A stretch of 64,000 nt of DNA from Adiantum capillus-veneris (lineage: Eukaryota > Streptophyta > Polypodiopsida > Polypodiales > Pteridaceae): contig CM043953.1 in assembly GCA_014529385.2 (NCBI GenBank), positions 95,189,842 to 95,253,841 on the forward strand, read 5' to 3'. The notes under the pieces were generated by a model, which made no database searches, was not told the DNA's origin, and saw only the letters and a program-made list of their open reading frames with translations. Each line of letters begins with the position of its first letter. The stretch's first letter is position 1. The position numbers were made by a program, and so were the translations under genes. This document shows positions 51,885 through 64,000 of this stretch, piece after piece.

Positions 51885-52618
51885 TGCTCCAGCAGACTCT
51901 AAACATGCTCTAGCTGCATCTCTCTGCTACTGAAATCTATCTGGATTGTCTTATGTCTCTCATGAAATCCCTAGCCATTGCTCTACGTCCAACCATGCTG
52001 GCGTTGGACTACCGGCATTGTGCTTGTCTCTTGCCTCTGGCTGATGGTGTAACATTGTGGCCTTTCCCATGCCCAAAATCCAGCCATTTGAGACTTGATC
52101 GTACCCCTCCGCCGGCTTGTACTCTCTGTGAATGGCCTCGACGATGTAACTTTTTATTTCATCGTTAAGGTTATCCCAAACCTCCATCACAAAGTGACCA
52201 AATTGAAATGTAAAAATTTGTCAAATCCTCTGTGGCATGGCCTTTCCAACCCTATTTGCCACAAAAGCCCCATCCTTGCTCTTGTACACCTTGCTAGGAT
52301 CATGCTCATGTGATCCCCAAGGTGTATGTGGTGTGCCAATCGGTGCACTATTCACTAAACAGAGTGGGGTCACTCTCTTGGTGGTGTGGATGCATCGGTA
52401 GAATCGCTACCACAGGAACCACCGCCTTGAGAATGACGCCTACCTCGTCTCGAGGATGAACCACTCGTCGGTGTATGGGGCACACGAGTCCTAGGCGCAG
52501 GAGGCACACTTGATTGAGGTGTGTGCCCAGTTGGTCTAGGGACCACATTAGTCCTAGGCGTAGGGTCAGTCGTAGTAGGTCTAGAGGAACCTACTGCCCA
52601 AAGGTTCTGTGCCATCAC
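51885..52618 (-). pseudogene. Ptta/En/Spm-type transposon protein relic
   Basis: The part 52618-52370 is Thr/Pro/Ser-rich and basic, a typical linker. The part 52190-51960 has VWDNLNDEIKSYIVEAIHRE and GYDQVSNGWILGMGKA, like the Transposase_24 domain (W..L..E.K..I...I...Y......R.W.L..MGK). It is truncated and shifted, and has no active-site role known to me. Confidence 0.6.
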
Positions 52619-52834
52619 GATCGGCTCTGGTGTGAACTATGTTAAAAAGAGACCCATCTACTCAAGTGACATGCCGTTTGGAGTGACAAGAAAACTAAAA
52701 CAAGAGAGTATGGCTCATCGTCATTGTCCATGGCTATAGATACACAAACACCCACAAAATACGTTACTTTACAGAAGAAACACTTAATCAATAAAAATAA
52801 CAAATAAACGAATCACCAACACAAATGAATGAAT

Positions 52835-53620
52835 CTAAAGTGTATTGTAGACTATTAAAAAGAGTTTTACAAAAGAGTTCCTAGCAAAAATCATAGTTAA
52901 TCTCTTGATTTCTATGAGATCTGATGCACCAAATATGTCTATCTCAATCCGTACTTCTGCATCTTTGTCATCAAACCCTACTTCTTTGTCTCTCTCTGCA
53001 TCAGCTTCAGTATTTGACACCTCATCTCTGGGTTCAGGCATATGCTCACCACTGAACTCCAGCTCAAAATTCAAACTTATATCATCCGCCCGCCCTGCAC
53101 TTTGTTCATGAATCACCTCTTCAACCTCAACGTCCAATCCTTCACACACTTGCTTGCTCCATGGAGCAAGTTGAACAACAGAGAGCCAATGCATTTTAGA
53201 TAAATTATTTTCATCATTTTCTCTCCCCATTGGATCTAGTGTGAGCATAACTTGTTCACAATGCTCCAAAAGTATGAATGTATCCCGCGCATCTATCCAC
53301 ACCCGCCTAGAATTCACTTGATTCAATCCACTCTTGTCTTTGCGTCCAGTTACATTAGGGCTGCTGGTAATAACTTTGAACCACTTGACATCAAAGATAA
53401 AAATATCAAACTTTCTAAAGCTGATCTTCAAGATGTCTTGGATGTAGCCAAAGTATTCAAGTTGGCTAGTCCCTGTGTTCTCATCCGTGGTACTACTCCT
53501 ACTTTCTTGGACGAAGCTTTCCCTAACACCACAGACAAAAGTGACCCTATGTTCATCCATTGCACTCTAAAGTGTTTCCCATGTGACCATAAAGCTCCAT
53601 ATTTGTGATATTGCGCCACA
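52835..53620 (-). pseudogene. CACTA DUF4216-like domain
   Basis: The 241-codon frame 53560-52835 contains EYFGYIQDILKISF, IFDVKWFKV, RRVWIDARDTFILLEHCEQVML and DPMGRE. This order matches the DUF4216 region (YYG.L.DI..L.Y, ..F.CDW.., ..FI.A.QA.QVFY..D) found at the C-terminus of CACTA TNP2 proteins. An acidic Asp/Glu-rich tail follows. Its function in the transposon is unknown. Confidence 0.7.
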
Positions 53621-53811
53621 AAATTGAAACAGACTTAAAGTTCTTAAGGTAATGTTATCATGTGGAGCTCAAAAAGGAAGTTGTGAAAATATATATGCCA
53701 ATTAAAACCCCTTGACATCTCCTCTTCCTCTTCAATAATCAACACTCCATTCCTCTTTGCCTCTGAGATTGTCACATCTAACCACCACCTAGTTGGAAAG
53801 TTAGGCAATTT

Positions 53812-54445
53812 CTAAAGATGATCTAGAAAAGGAAGGTTTCTAGTGGCACGATTGCGCTTGAATTGCAAGCAATCTTTCAAACATTGTTGCTTTTCCCCTT
53901 CATACCTCTCTAGCCACTTTTGCATCATGTCTGAGTTGATAACGCAAAATCTCATAACCTTTTCTCGCATTGTGATTTCCATATTCTTAATGATGCCTTG
54001 TCTCTGCGGCTCATCCCGTGTTACCTTTATGTTGACCTCAGTAGTCCACATTTGGGGCATGTGATTCCCTTCTGGCAATATTTTCTTGTTGAGCAACCTG
54101 TCGTTACATGAACAAGACATCCCATGATCACATTATTGAACTGACCACATGAACTTTATCATGCTTAGGATACAATGTATTTACTTGAAAAGCTTTGACA
54201 GAGGCATCAGACCACCCGTAGACAGATTGCAAATTAAGCATTTCCAATGCGGTATGGAGAACTAAGATTTTTGCACCATTGTAAAGTGGCATGCATGCAA
54301 GATTTTGCATCATCTTGCCCTTTTTTTCATTGATATCATGCCGTTGATATGCGGGATGGCTGAGATTGGTCCACATTATTGCGTTGAATATTGTCGTCTC
54401 TATGTTTTCAATGATGGGATCCATGTCAAAGAACGCATCTAACAT
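53812..54445 (-). pseudogene. CACTA TNP2-like transposase pieces
   Basis: 54445-54128 contains MPLYNGAKILVLHTALEMLNLQSVYGWSD, like the TNP2 start LYPGC..F..L.....L..LK....WS. 54120-53812 contains VMRFCVINSDMMQKWLERYEGEK, like the later YVLNNC block. The catalytic core that should lie between them is missing, so an internal deletion occurred. Confidence 0.65.
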
Positions 54446-54480
54446 CTACTTCATCTCTACTTCTTGGAATGCCACATCAG

Positions 54481-54799
54481 ATATTTGTTGGGAGGATTCA
54501 GTCGATGGCTATTTATTTGAAAATCATCTTCTCTGGGATGAAGTTGGAGCAATATCTACTTGTGGAGTTTGATCTATTGTCTCTAGACCATGAGATCAAT
54601 GCAAGTCTTGTAGTTTCTCTATCGAAAAGAGACCGTGATTGCGTATATGCTGGTCATAGATTTTTCATTTTTGAAAGATCATGCTGCAATGCACACAAGG
54701 ACATGCCATCCTATCGTCCATACTTTATCTACCAATGATGTAACAAATAATTAAAACACTCTAGTTGCTATAAATACAGACTAATAACCACATGACAAC
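54481..54799. other. Spacer, no gene recognised
   Basis: Possible decayed N-terminal part of the TNP2-like gene. No domain is readable. Confidence 0.4.
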
Positions 54800-57100
54800 C
54801 TCCCATTCTCTAGCCAACCTCGATCCCCGCACACCTTGGTCCAAAGGTGCACAGAGATTCGGACCATAGGGTAATAATCTCGTCTTTATTGGTCAATGAC
54901 TATATATTAAAGTTGTTGAAGTCTGTGTGCGATTTTGAAGTCCAATTACGTTATTTTACTTCGTTTATCAATTTTCATTTGCATTTTGAAGTACACAAGG
55001 CTCTTTGAAGTCCGATTGCATTTTTTCAACTTTTTGTTGCTAGCTCTAATAACCTCACATTCTCTAGCTATGCATGATCCTCGCAAACCTCGGTCTAGAG
55101 GTGCACCGAGATTAGGATCACAGGGTCAATGACTATATATTAGTGTTTTTGAAGTCCGTGTGCGCTTTTGAAGTCCAATTGCGCTAGAGCTTTTCAAACC
55201 TATAGCCTAAACCTAACCTATAACCCATAACCTAACCTAACCTATAACCACATTAAACCTAACCTATAACCTCACCTATAACATAACCTAATTGAAGTAC
55301 ATTTGTATTTTTTGAATTACACAAGTCATTCTTGAAATTTGTTTGCATTTTTTCTACTTTTTGCCACTAGCTCTAACCTAACTTATAATCTAACCTAACC
55401 TATAACCTAAGTAAAATATAACCTAATATAACCTAAAACATATAACCTATAACCTAGCCTATAACCTTAACCTAACCGAAGTCCGTTTGCGGTTTTAGAA
55501 GTACACGAGTCATCTTTGAAGTTCGTTTGCATTTTCTCTACGATGAATTTGCTGCTAGCTCTAACCTAACATAACCCTAAACCTAAACCTAACCTATAGG
55601 CTAACGTAACCGAAGTGCGTTTGCGGTTTTTGAAGTACATGAGTCATCTTCGAAGTCCATTTGCATTTTGTCTACTATTAATTTTCCGCTAGCTCTAACC
55701 TAACCTATAATCAAACCTAGCCTATAACCTAAACCTAACCTAACCTAACATAACCCTAAACCTAAACCTAACCTATAGGCTAACCTAACCGAATTCAATT
55801 TACGTTTTTTGAAGTACACGAGTCATCTTCAAAGTCCATTTGTGTTTTTTCTACAATGACTTTGCCGCTAGCTTTGACCTAAGCTATAATCTAACCTAAA
55901 CCTAATCTAACCTATAGGCTAACCTAACCAAATTCAATTTACGTTTTTTGAAGTACACGAGTCATCTTCAAAGTCCATTTGTGTTTTTTCTACGATGACT
56001 TTGCCGCTAGCTCTGACCTAAGCTATAATCTAACCTAAACCTAACCTAAACTAACATAATCTATAACCTAACCTATAACCTATACCTAACCTATAACCCA
56101 ACCTAACTTAAGTTTCTTTGCGGTTTTTAAAGTACACTAGTCATCTTCGAAGTCCGTTTGCATTTTTTCTACTATTAATTTGTCGCTAGCTCTAACCTAA
56201 CCTATAATCTAACCTAACTTGTAACATAAACCTAAACCTAACCTATAATCTAACCTATAACCTAACTTAATTGAAGTCTGTTTGCGCTTTTGAAAGTAAC
56301 ATGAGTCATCTTTGAAGTCCATTTGCATACGTTTTTTCTACTATGAAATTGCCACTAGCTCTAACCTAACATAACCTATAATCTAAACCTAACCTATAAA
56401 CTATTTAGCATAACCTATAACCTAACCTAACTATAACCTAAACCTAATCTATAACCTAACATAATCGAAGTTTGTTTGCGTTTTTTCTACTATTTGTTGC
56501 TAGCTCTAACCTAACCTATAACCGACACAATCTTGCATGGTGAATGGTGTGTATTTTAATCCAAACATTGCAGCTGTCAAGGTGTTATCTTAAATATATC
56601 TTCCTTTGATGAAACCTTTTTGGTGAGGAGTGATACCCTTTTCCAGAGTGAGAGAGAGTCTTAGGGCAATTGACTTGGCAATAATTTTGTAAGCTACTAA
56701 CATCATGGTTATGGGCCACCAATGTTTCAGTTGGGAGCATCATACTTTTTCGAACCAAACGTATAACCTAAACATTATTTAACTTAATCTATAACCTAAC
56801 CTAAGCTTTTAAGTATATACAACCTATAACCTAACATGTTGCCTAAACCTAACCTATAATCTAGCTAACGTAGCTTGTAACCTATAACTTAAACCGAACC
56901 TATAAGTTAATCTAACCTAATTAATGTCCTATAACCTAACGTAACCTAACCTATAAGCTAACCTAACATATGACCTAGCCTAACCTATAACATAAACCTA
57001 ATCTAACCTAACCTAGCCTAATGGATTATAATTAACCTAACTTTTAAACTATAACCTAAACTAACCTATAACTTAAAGTAAGCCTCCAAAACCTATAACC
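54800..57100. repeat. Complex CCTAAC/TATAACCTAA repeat array with interspersed blocks
   Basis: CCTAACCTATAACCTAA-like words fill most of 55195-56520 and 56760-57080. Between them a block of roughly 90-100 bp recurs: GAAGTCCGTTTGCG, then GAAGTACACGAGTCATCTTC, then CTAGCTCTAACC. The final CTAGCTCTAACC-type word occurs about nine times (near 55041, 55368, 55554, 55690, 55868, 56007, 56187, 56354 and 56502). A longer unit with GCACA/ACCTCGGTC recurs at about 54806 and 55058. The short words resemble degenerate plant telomere sequence (CCCTAAA). It may be a satellite or a CACTA subterminal region. Confidence 0.82.
56525..56755 (-). pseudogene. LINE reverse transcriptase fragment
   Basis: The minus strand reads NWWPITMMLVAYKIIAKSIA and GITPHQKGFIKGRYI, matching the plant L1-type RT region NWRPISL....YKI.AK.LA.RL and I...Q.GF..GR.I. 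It sits inside the CCTAAC array and has a stop before DN. Only this short part remains. Confidence 0.75.
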
Positions 57101-57739
57101 TAAACCTCATCAATTACATAATTTCAAAAACAACATAATTCAAAACAAAATTTCTTTAAAATATAATTTCAAAACAAGAATTTTTCATAGCATAATTTCA
57201 AAACAACATGGCGAGATGGTAGTGTAATTTCATAACATAATTTCAAAGCATAATTTTAAAATAAAGTTATCCCAAACCATAATATCACAACACAAACCAT
57301 AATTTCGCAATTTTTTTCCAAAGCATTATTTTTAAACAAAATGGCATAAAAACTTAAAGCATTGAAAGTTTAAAGCATGAATTTTTATTTTGTCAATATA
57401 CAAATTAATTAATATGCATTAAAAATGTTTAGCACTCACATGCGGCCTATTTGAGCAATAAAGGGTCTTGTAAACGTCCTTGAACCTGCAAAAACACGCA
57501 CAAACACACACATTATGCTAAACCCTAAACCCTAAACCTACAAGAAAACTTGAAAAGCATCTCACCTTGGTGCTAGAGAGTAGTCCACAAGCAAGATTTT
57601 CACCTCCCGCAAGTTGTTAGGCAACAGATCCGCAGTAGGTGAGGAGGAGGAGGGCAAGAGAAGAGGTGCAAAAACTAGAGAAAGACGCAAGGAAAGACCC
57701 GTGGGTTGGTTTTTGCAGGTTTTGTCGGTACAGGCATCA
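57101..57739. other. AT-rich region with short repeats
   Basis: 57110-57420 is built of CATAATTTCAAAACAA-like words. Two and a half CCCTAAA units lie at 57519-57540. No gene. Confidence 0.5.
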
Positions 57740-60700
57740 TCACTCTTGAGGGGTATTGTGTGTTGAAAAATGCTTTGGATCCACCTCTTTAGCTATTTGT
57801 ATGCCTGCGCAAACACATCTCTATAATGCTTGAAAGTAGCTATCAAAAATTGTTCATCTTCCTCTATGAGATCCGTCACCAGGTAAGCTAGTCTCGACTC
57901 TTCTCATGGTTTTTCCCAATCTGTCTTGTTTGCATTTTTAGGCCCATCATATGATGTTCTCAGTTCTTTAGGATCTTGCATTTTTTGCTCTACCATAATA
58001 CGTAAGTTGGATTGTGTGTTTTTTGTAATGAGAGGATACCTCAAATTTTCCTGAGTTAAAGTCCCCGTCACTTTGTATTTTTGTAGTCCAAACCTCCTTC
58101 AATGTCCATTTTAATCTTTAGTATTCACTTGTGCATCAATTTTTGACATTGTCGGTGGTTTATCAGTCTTGTCTTTCAGTTGTTTTTTGCTTTATTTCTT
58201 TGAGTTTGCCCAAAAACTTGTCAACTTTAAGGGTTTTTTGATGATTTTGTCTTGGACACAATCATCTGGTCCCACGAGCATTAGATATTGTGTTTTGGTC
58301 ATCAACTTTGGCATTGGTTTCTTGATTTTGTTTTTTTGTTTCTTAATTTGTCTTATCTGATATCTCTTTTGCCTCCATGTTTTTTGGTTAGGAAAATCAT
58401 AGAAAATTGACTCATCTTGTTTTGTTGTATTTTTGTTTTTAGACCCACTTGAAATTTTGTCTTTCACATCGTTCCCTAAATCGTCTCTCTGTGAATCATG
58501 GTATTCATCCTTATCATTGTATGAAATATCCCATACAAAAACTTTGTCCACTGCTTGTTTGCAATCAGATGTCTCTTCTATTTCAATCATTTCAGATATA
58601 TCTTTTGTTTTTTGGATAGCGATTACCATTAGAAAGGGAATTATATCATAACCATCCTTATCACAAACTGTCATATTGGTTATATCACTAACACAAACAT
58701 CAAGAGTCACCATTACTTTTTAAACAACTCTTCTAAAAATGGTTCCTTCATGTAGTAATTATCCTCGAGTGAGTGCTTAAGATGCACTCCTTCTTTCTTA
58801 GGACCCCGCATTTTGACGCTCCACAAATCCAAATGTGAGCATCCTTAGCTAACCAAGTAGAAAACTATGTTTTCTCATTGGTAGTGATAGCAAAGTCGTC
58901 TATCGGGGTTTGGTTTACGTCCCTGTAACTATGGTCTTTTGTGTTAACCGTGGTTGTGATTCCTTTGTGCTATAAGTAGAGATTGTCATAACCCCAATCT
59001 TGAACCATCTTGAGTTGACGCATAAATGGTCGTCCAAAACTACTTCAAAGTTGTTCCCTTTTCCAAAATCTACTACAGCAAAAGTATGTTCATATTCTAT
59101 CCTGCACGAGGATACAATGACTTATTCCAACATTCCCAAGGGTTTCTCCATATAGCCGTCGATTTGTTGCAATTTCGTGCGTGTTTTTTTGAGAACTGGT
59201 CTTCCCCATTTTTGGAGATTCCTTTTGTAGCAATGGCTACTAACACCCCACTATCAAGTATCGCTATTGTCTTCAACCTTTGTATTACAAGGGTAATGTG
59301 GTGTTTCCTTCTTCTTCTTCTCAATAATCTCCTACCTTATTCATTGGGATAGGTTCTGCTTTGAGTTTCTTAGGATGATTTGTTTTCTTAATTTTGTCCA
59401 CTAGGTCATCTTTTGGATGGATCTTCAATCCCATATTTTCTAGGCTTTTGCTCAATTATCCCCACAAATATGGTTTGATTTTCAGAAGCTCTGTGAGAGT
59501 GATTGTGCACATTATAAGAGAAGACAATGGATCGTGCAAGCTCTTTGTATACGTCACCCGTGAAATAGAATTCCATTGTGATGGCACAATTCTTATCTCA
59601 AATTTTGTCTCATATTCCCCTACAAAGGATGGTAAAGTTCTTATGGTCGCCTGTTTACTCTCTACACAAACCTCCGTTCCTACATCTCCATATAGCGACT
59701 GAATATCTCCCAGATAGATCTCATGGTCCACGTTGATTTCAAGGATTGGTGCTAATAGCAATGTGAAACTTTTGTCTTTTTTGTTTCTTATTGTTTCCCA
59801 CAGTGATTGTGACCGCGGCTCATCTACTTCAAGAATTGGCTGCATCTACAAGGATTTAGCCTCATCCATGGTGCTCATGACAATCCCCATAGTCCATGGT
59901 TCTCCATTATCCTCTCTTGAAAGTTTGATTTTATTTGTCAAGATTTTTAGCACAATGTATAAGCAGTGATCCCTTCCATATCAATCATAAAATCCTTGGA
60001 TCTTAGGTTGTTCGCATTTGTTAGTTTCTTCACAAGCCCCCATTTTTATCTTTTCTGACTCATGCATTACTGGCTCAAGATTTTTTAAACTTTTGGGATG
60101 TATCAAAGATTGAGCAGCTTCTATGAGTTTTCTGCACAACTCCATCTGTTTTGTTTTGAATTGAAGACACGATTAGGTCAAAAGTCTTTGTTCGAACATT
60201 TGGTTGTTCTTCAAGCTTGCCTTGTAGGCTTGGAGCATGGCATTTAAATGCTCATTCAACTTTTCCACAAAGACTGATCCTCCAAAGCAATCTTTGACTC
60301 ATTAGACGCTTTTGTGTTTTTCTTGCTCTCTTGCTCACGTCTAAGTTGTTCTTTTGTTTGGTTCAATTCTATTTCCATATCTATTTTTTCCTTCAGCCTC
60401 TTTGCTATTATTTTGTCTCATTTGGCTTTCAAGCATTTTCTTTCAGTCCTAATTGACCCGTTTTCATATTTGGTTTGTTCGGGAAGTTCCAAATCGTCTA
60501 CTATAGACTGATTTTTTGCTGCTTCTTGAACATGAGCTCTAGTCACCACTTTAATTGGAACTGAGGGCTCAAACTCAGATCCACTTGAGCATGGTAAAAT
60601 TCCAATGATATTGACAACTTCTTTCCCCAAATTATTAAGATTCTTCGCACAATTTTGAATCAAGTAATCTGTCCCACACCCATTGCAAAATCCAAAAATC

Positions 60701-61560
60701 TTTCTTCACTGACCTTTATGTGGACACTCATGTGACCAATGGTCACCTCCACATTCATAACATGGACCCTCGGGTCGCGGGCTGGTGGTGGTGCCCTCGT
60801 TGGCTAGCTTTCCCTAGTAGGTGGATATCCCTTGGGCTTGTAATTCTAGTTCTCTATGAACATGAGCGTGTTTTCATCCATCATAAATTAATTTCTATCT
60901 GTTTGAGCCACATATGAAGAATCAACAGCTTCATCAATGCTAGCCCAAAATGGACTTTCTTTGGGGGTATAAGCTACACCCTTTGTCTCCCTCACATGGC
61001 TTTTGAATGGTTCCCCATAATAAATAGTTGGTGGAATCATCAAATAAGTTATGAGAGACTCTGGTGGCTGTGCATAACACACAATGTCCCTGTTATCATG
61101 ATGCAAAGGCGGCTATTGCCCCAATACTGGTTGTGGTTTATCTCCTCCTTGTATTAAATTGTTGGGTCCAATTTGATACCTTGGAGGTGGTGGCGATTGT
61201 TGTACTATCAACGGTTCATACGGCCTTTCCCTCACTAGTATCATGGTTTGTGTATTTTTGCTCAATGCAACACCTCTTCAACACTCTTGGAGCATTGATT
61301 GCTCGTGGTTGCTGGAGCCTCAAATCGGGGTTTTGCTTGTAAGTCTAGCTCATTTTGTCAACCACTTCCTTGACTAACTGATCTACATTTTGTGTTATTG
61401 AAGCAGGAGCACTACGTTTGCAGTTGACTCACTGGTGGTAGAAGAGGCACTGCTAGAGTTTGTCTCTTCTTCCTCAGCCACTTCCCCGTATGTTTTCCAA
61501 TTTTCAACAAGGTACAATTCTTCCCTAGTGACTTGTTCAAATGTTGTGCATTCTTTTAAG
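57740..61560 (-). pseudogene. Ty3/gypsy gag-protease relic
   Basis: Read right to left. A Ser/Glu-rich gag start lies near 61500. A CCHC knuckle CYECGGDHWSHEC is at about 60775-60720. Coiled, Lys/Glu-rich sequence follows, then a Ty3-type protease (about 59324-59097) with TIAILDSG, an intact DSG, then shifted frames. A 173-codon frame follows (58713-58192). The pre-RT block FKHYRDVFAQAYK and HTIPL end the relic near 57740, so it is truncated just before RT. Many stops and shifts occur. LTRs were not found. Confidence 0.68.
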
Positions 61561-62381
61561 TGTAAATCCTTGTGAGATTTTTGTTTCTCAATTGAGCCTT
61601 CGATAAAAATAACCGATAAAAGAGATTGTCATGTGGTGACTCTTGCACTAGATATTTTTTGATGTATTACTTGTGTAATGGAATTAGGCTAATAACATTG
61701 ATTGTAGCGGAATCAAAATGATAGTAATGAGCATTTCAATAAGAAAGTTCCTAATATAAATAGAGAGGGAGTATTTGATTAGAGATAGAAATATTACATG
61801 ACACCTAGTTAGTTTGGCATGAACAATACTTGTAAAAGAGAGAGAACTAGAGAAATTGAAAACAGTTGAGGACCAGATTTACTTGGAGCCGAGGTCCCCC
61901 CTCCAAAAGGCTTTTGTATTATATGTTCTACCATAAAGAGAGACTTGGTACAATACATTCATTGTGTTCCTTGAGACCTTGTTGATGCCATGAAGATGGA
62001 AAGATTCATGCACCAATATTATTCCCAAAACAACAATTAAACTTACTTGCAATAGCATACACTTATCCCTGGACTTAATCCCAAGACCTCAAACACCTTC
62101 AAAGGTGAAGAGAGCTAGCAAGGAGTGAGGAAAGTGAAGAGGAAGAAGATGTAACATACAAGAAAGAAGTATTCTCCTTACATTTAATACTCTTAGAGCA
62201 TATCATAACATAATAATGGAGATGAAGAAGATGATAAGCATTCCTTTGAAGCTTGAACCTTGGTTGGATTTGCATTCCATAGCCAAGAGGTTTTGGTGTA
62301 AGCTCTTCAATTCCCAAGATTGGAAAAGGAGATGGCTTGTGTGCACAACACACAATAAGAAGATGTGTGTGGGGCTCGTGG

Positions 62382-62384
<3 letters not shown>

Positions 62385-62457
<73 letters not shown>

Positions 62458-62465
62458 GGGGGGGG
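62385..62465. repeat. (GA)n followed by poly-G
   Basis: GA repeats at 62385-62418, then about 46 G with one A. Apparent Pro-rich and Ser-Leu frames on the minus strand come from this tract. Confidence 0.95.
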
Positions 62466-62730
62466 ATCAAAGTTCTCCTTTTACTCTAGATTGAAGCCCA
62501 TTGGATCTATCCAATCATAAGCTTTGGTCATAACAAGCAATAGGGGTAGCATTTGTACAAGTGTCCTCCTTTCCCCATTTCAGAGAGAAAGCTTAACTCA
62601 TTATTTAATTGAATCTAAATTCTCATTGGTCCTCTCTCTAGGCCATCCAATAGGATTCACGCACACTATGAGGGAAACATAGCTAGGGGACTGAAATGTG
62701 TCTTTTATGCCCCTTGTGTAAGGGTGGCTC

Positions 62731-62764
<34 letters not shown>
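62731..62764. repeat. (TG)n microsatellite
   Basis: About 17 TG units. Confidence 0.92.
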
Positions 62765-62765
<1 letters not shown>

Positions 62766-62830
62766 CTCTCTCCTTTCCTTATAATTAGGGCTCGTCCCTC
62801 TTTTGTAGGCTTCTTGTTGACTTGAAGCAC

Positions 62831-62905
62831 CTCAAGCACCTTAGTCAATAAGCTCCTCAAGCACCTTAGTCAGTAAGCACCTCAAGCACCTTAGTCAATA
62901 AGCAC
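62831..62905. repeat. 25-bp minisatellite, three copies
   Basis: CTCAAGCACCTTAGTCA starts at 62831, 62856 and 62881, period 25 bp, with single-base differences. Confidence 0.9.
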
Positions 62906-63315
62906 GTCAAGCTCATCCCCAGCTTGCCTAAGGTCTGCCTAAGGTCTAAGGTACCTAAGGTTGGCGATAGTCTTACCTAAAGGTCCTAGGTCTAAGGACT
63001 TTTAACACTTCACTTTGGTGGTCTTTAATAAAGCTAACCCTAAAGTCTTTTACGCTCCACTATATTCACATTGCTCTTTGGTAGACCATCTCCTTTTGGA
63101 CCCTACTGAGAGATAATTATCCCTCCTCCTGGGCCCCCCCTACCGAGATAGGTCTAGCAGCACATATATGTATCCTAACTCTTGTTCCCATTTATCTTCT
63201 TAATATAAATGATCAGTTCAATATGAGAAAATCATTTTGGATACATGGATATTAGATTTTAAGATCAGTTTAATATTCCATTTGGGACAGGTGGATATTA
63301 GAATTTAGTATCAGT

Positions 63316-64000
63316 TCAATATGCAATTTGGTGTGCCTTAATAGTCTTTTTGATAGGTATAAAATGTTCTAGTTTGCTAAGCATGTCAGCTATTGTCCAT
63401 ATTCTTGTATTCCTATGGATAGGCTTGGGGAATCCAAAGATAAAATCCATGGATATGCTCTCCCATGGTAAATTAGGAATTGGCAATGGTTGAAGCAATC
63501 TAGGTGGCTTCCCTCTATCATAGTTTGTCTTTTGGCATGCACCACACATTTTGAAACTTACTCTTGTATGTCTGCTTTCATAGTGTGCCAAAAGAAGTAG
63601 GTCTCTACTCCCCAAAGAGTAGGCTAAGTCCCTCTATGCCCTGCATAAGGAGGAGCATGGGATTCATACATTACTTTCTCACAAAGTGAGTTAGTAACAC
63701 ATAGCCTATTTCCATAGAGGAGATAACCATCCTGCAAGGTGAATGGTTCCTCTTTCTTCCCTAAGGCAACGGCTAAAATAAAATCCTTAAAATCAGGACA
63801 AGTAGCACACTCATCTATCATAAAAGATAGATCATTGTGAGTTGCTATAGATACCATATTTTCTCTTGGCCATCATGATAGTGCATTGGCCACTTGATTG
63901 TGCTTGCCAAAAATGTGAGCAATATGAAAATTAAACTGTGAAAGAAAATTTCTCCACCTTGTTTGTTTGTCACAGAGCTTGGTTTGTGTCATAAAACACT
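63316..64000 (-). pseudogene. Ty3/gypsy RNase H end and integrase start
   Basis: Enters from the right border. The RNase H end reads FHIAHIFGKHNQVANALS, then a stop. The integrase zinc finger follows (ESHAPPYAGHRGT, then CGACQ), and then the first core Asp, in SMDFIFGFPKP. A shift between the finger halves occurs near 63620. The relic ends near 63316, before the second core Asp. Different lineage from gypsy-A and gypsy-B, with no second RNase H in view. Confidence 0.8.

Larger units (their letters stand above)
51885..54480 (-). mobile_element. Decayed CACTA (En/Spm) transposon genes
   Basis: Three minus-strand blocks follow the known CACTA gene order from right to left: TNP2-like transposase start, a DUF4216-like C-terminal domain, and a Transposase_24 (Ptta/En/Spm)-like protein. 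I see no CACTA terminal repeats, so the ends are lost or beyond recognition. The repeat array at 54800-57100 may be its subterminal region; that is inference. Confidence 0.65.
61561..63315. other. Spacer with simple repeats, no gene recognised
   Basis: May contain LTR remnants of the flanking gypsy relics, but no paired LTR or primer site was found. It holds a (GA)n(G)n tract, a (TG)n tract and a 25-bp minisatellite. Confidence 0.5.

Noticed and set aside
55195-57080. A true telomere or chromosome end
   Set aside because: The words are degenerate, interrupted by longer blocks and a LINE fragment, and lie inside transposon-rich sequence.
62099-62470. Pro- and Ser/Leu-rich minus-strand frame
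   Set aside because: Product of the GA and poly-G tract.

Overview
This looks like a repeat-rich nuclear stretch of a land-plant genome. The evidence is a dense set of nested Ty1/copia and Ty3/gypsy (Tat-type) LTR retrotransposons, a decayed CACTA element, a plant-type LINE fragment, a PPR-protein relic and CCTAAC/CCCTAAA-like repeats. I cannot name the species; a large-genome, perhaps seed-free, plant is only a guess. I see no intact single-copy host gene. Nothing bacterial, organellar or CRISPR-like is present, and I recognised no tRNA or rRNA gene.

Layout: 1-3976 holds a duplicated spacer, a dispersed repeat and a copia leader/LTR relic. 3982-10181 is a minus-strand copia element with both LTRs and the target duplication ATTAC. 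12701-15903 is a short gag-only copia derivative (target duplication CAAAT), apparently sitting in the LTR of another copia whose pol remnant runs to 18118. There an old Tat-type gypsy element begins (18119-46981), and it has been split twice. One split is an internally deleted copia at 41832-45686. The other is a DNA transposon at 23173-41121, bounded by 28-bp terminal inverted repeats and TA on both sides. Inside that DNA transposon lies a foldback element (26205-36448), and inside the foldback a nearly complete younger Tat-type gypsy element (26318-36234) with two ~1.5-kb LTRs and a perfect GAATG target duplication. From 46982 on come a gypsy pol fragment with two integrase zinc fingers, a PPR relic, a gag relic, CACTA pieces, a complex CCTAAC-rich repeat array, a gypsy gag-protease relic and a gypsy RNase H-integrase relic at the window end.

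The most interesting object is the ~8-kb DNA transposon (length without the gypsy insertion). It carries three gene remnants. One is an unrecognised intron-containing gene on the plus strand (24062-~25470). One is a multi-exon transposase-like gene on the minus strand (40541-37674). The third, immediately downstream of the transposase-like gene and on the same strand, is a histone H3-like gene (37536-36673). It starts with an exact ARTKQTAR tail, has a tail of about 190-200 residues, lacks the K9 equivalent, and ends in a full histone fold with canonical H3 helix 3. One in-frame TGA precedes the fold. A transposon encoding its own H3 variant suggests an element that may interact with host chromatin; that function is inference.

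Both Tat-type elements have a second RNase H domain. Both show the same loss of catalytic residues in the original RNase H, which suggests an inherited tether-like domain rather than decay.
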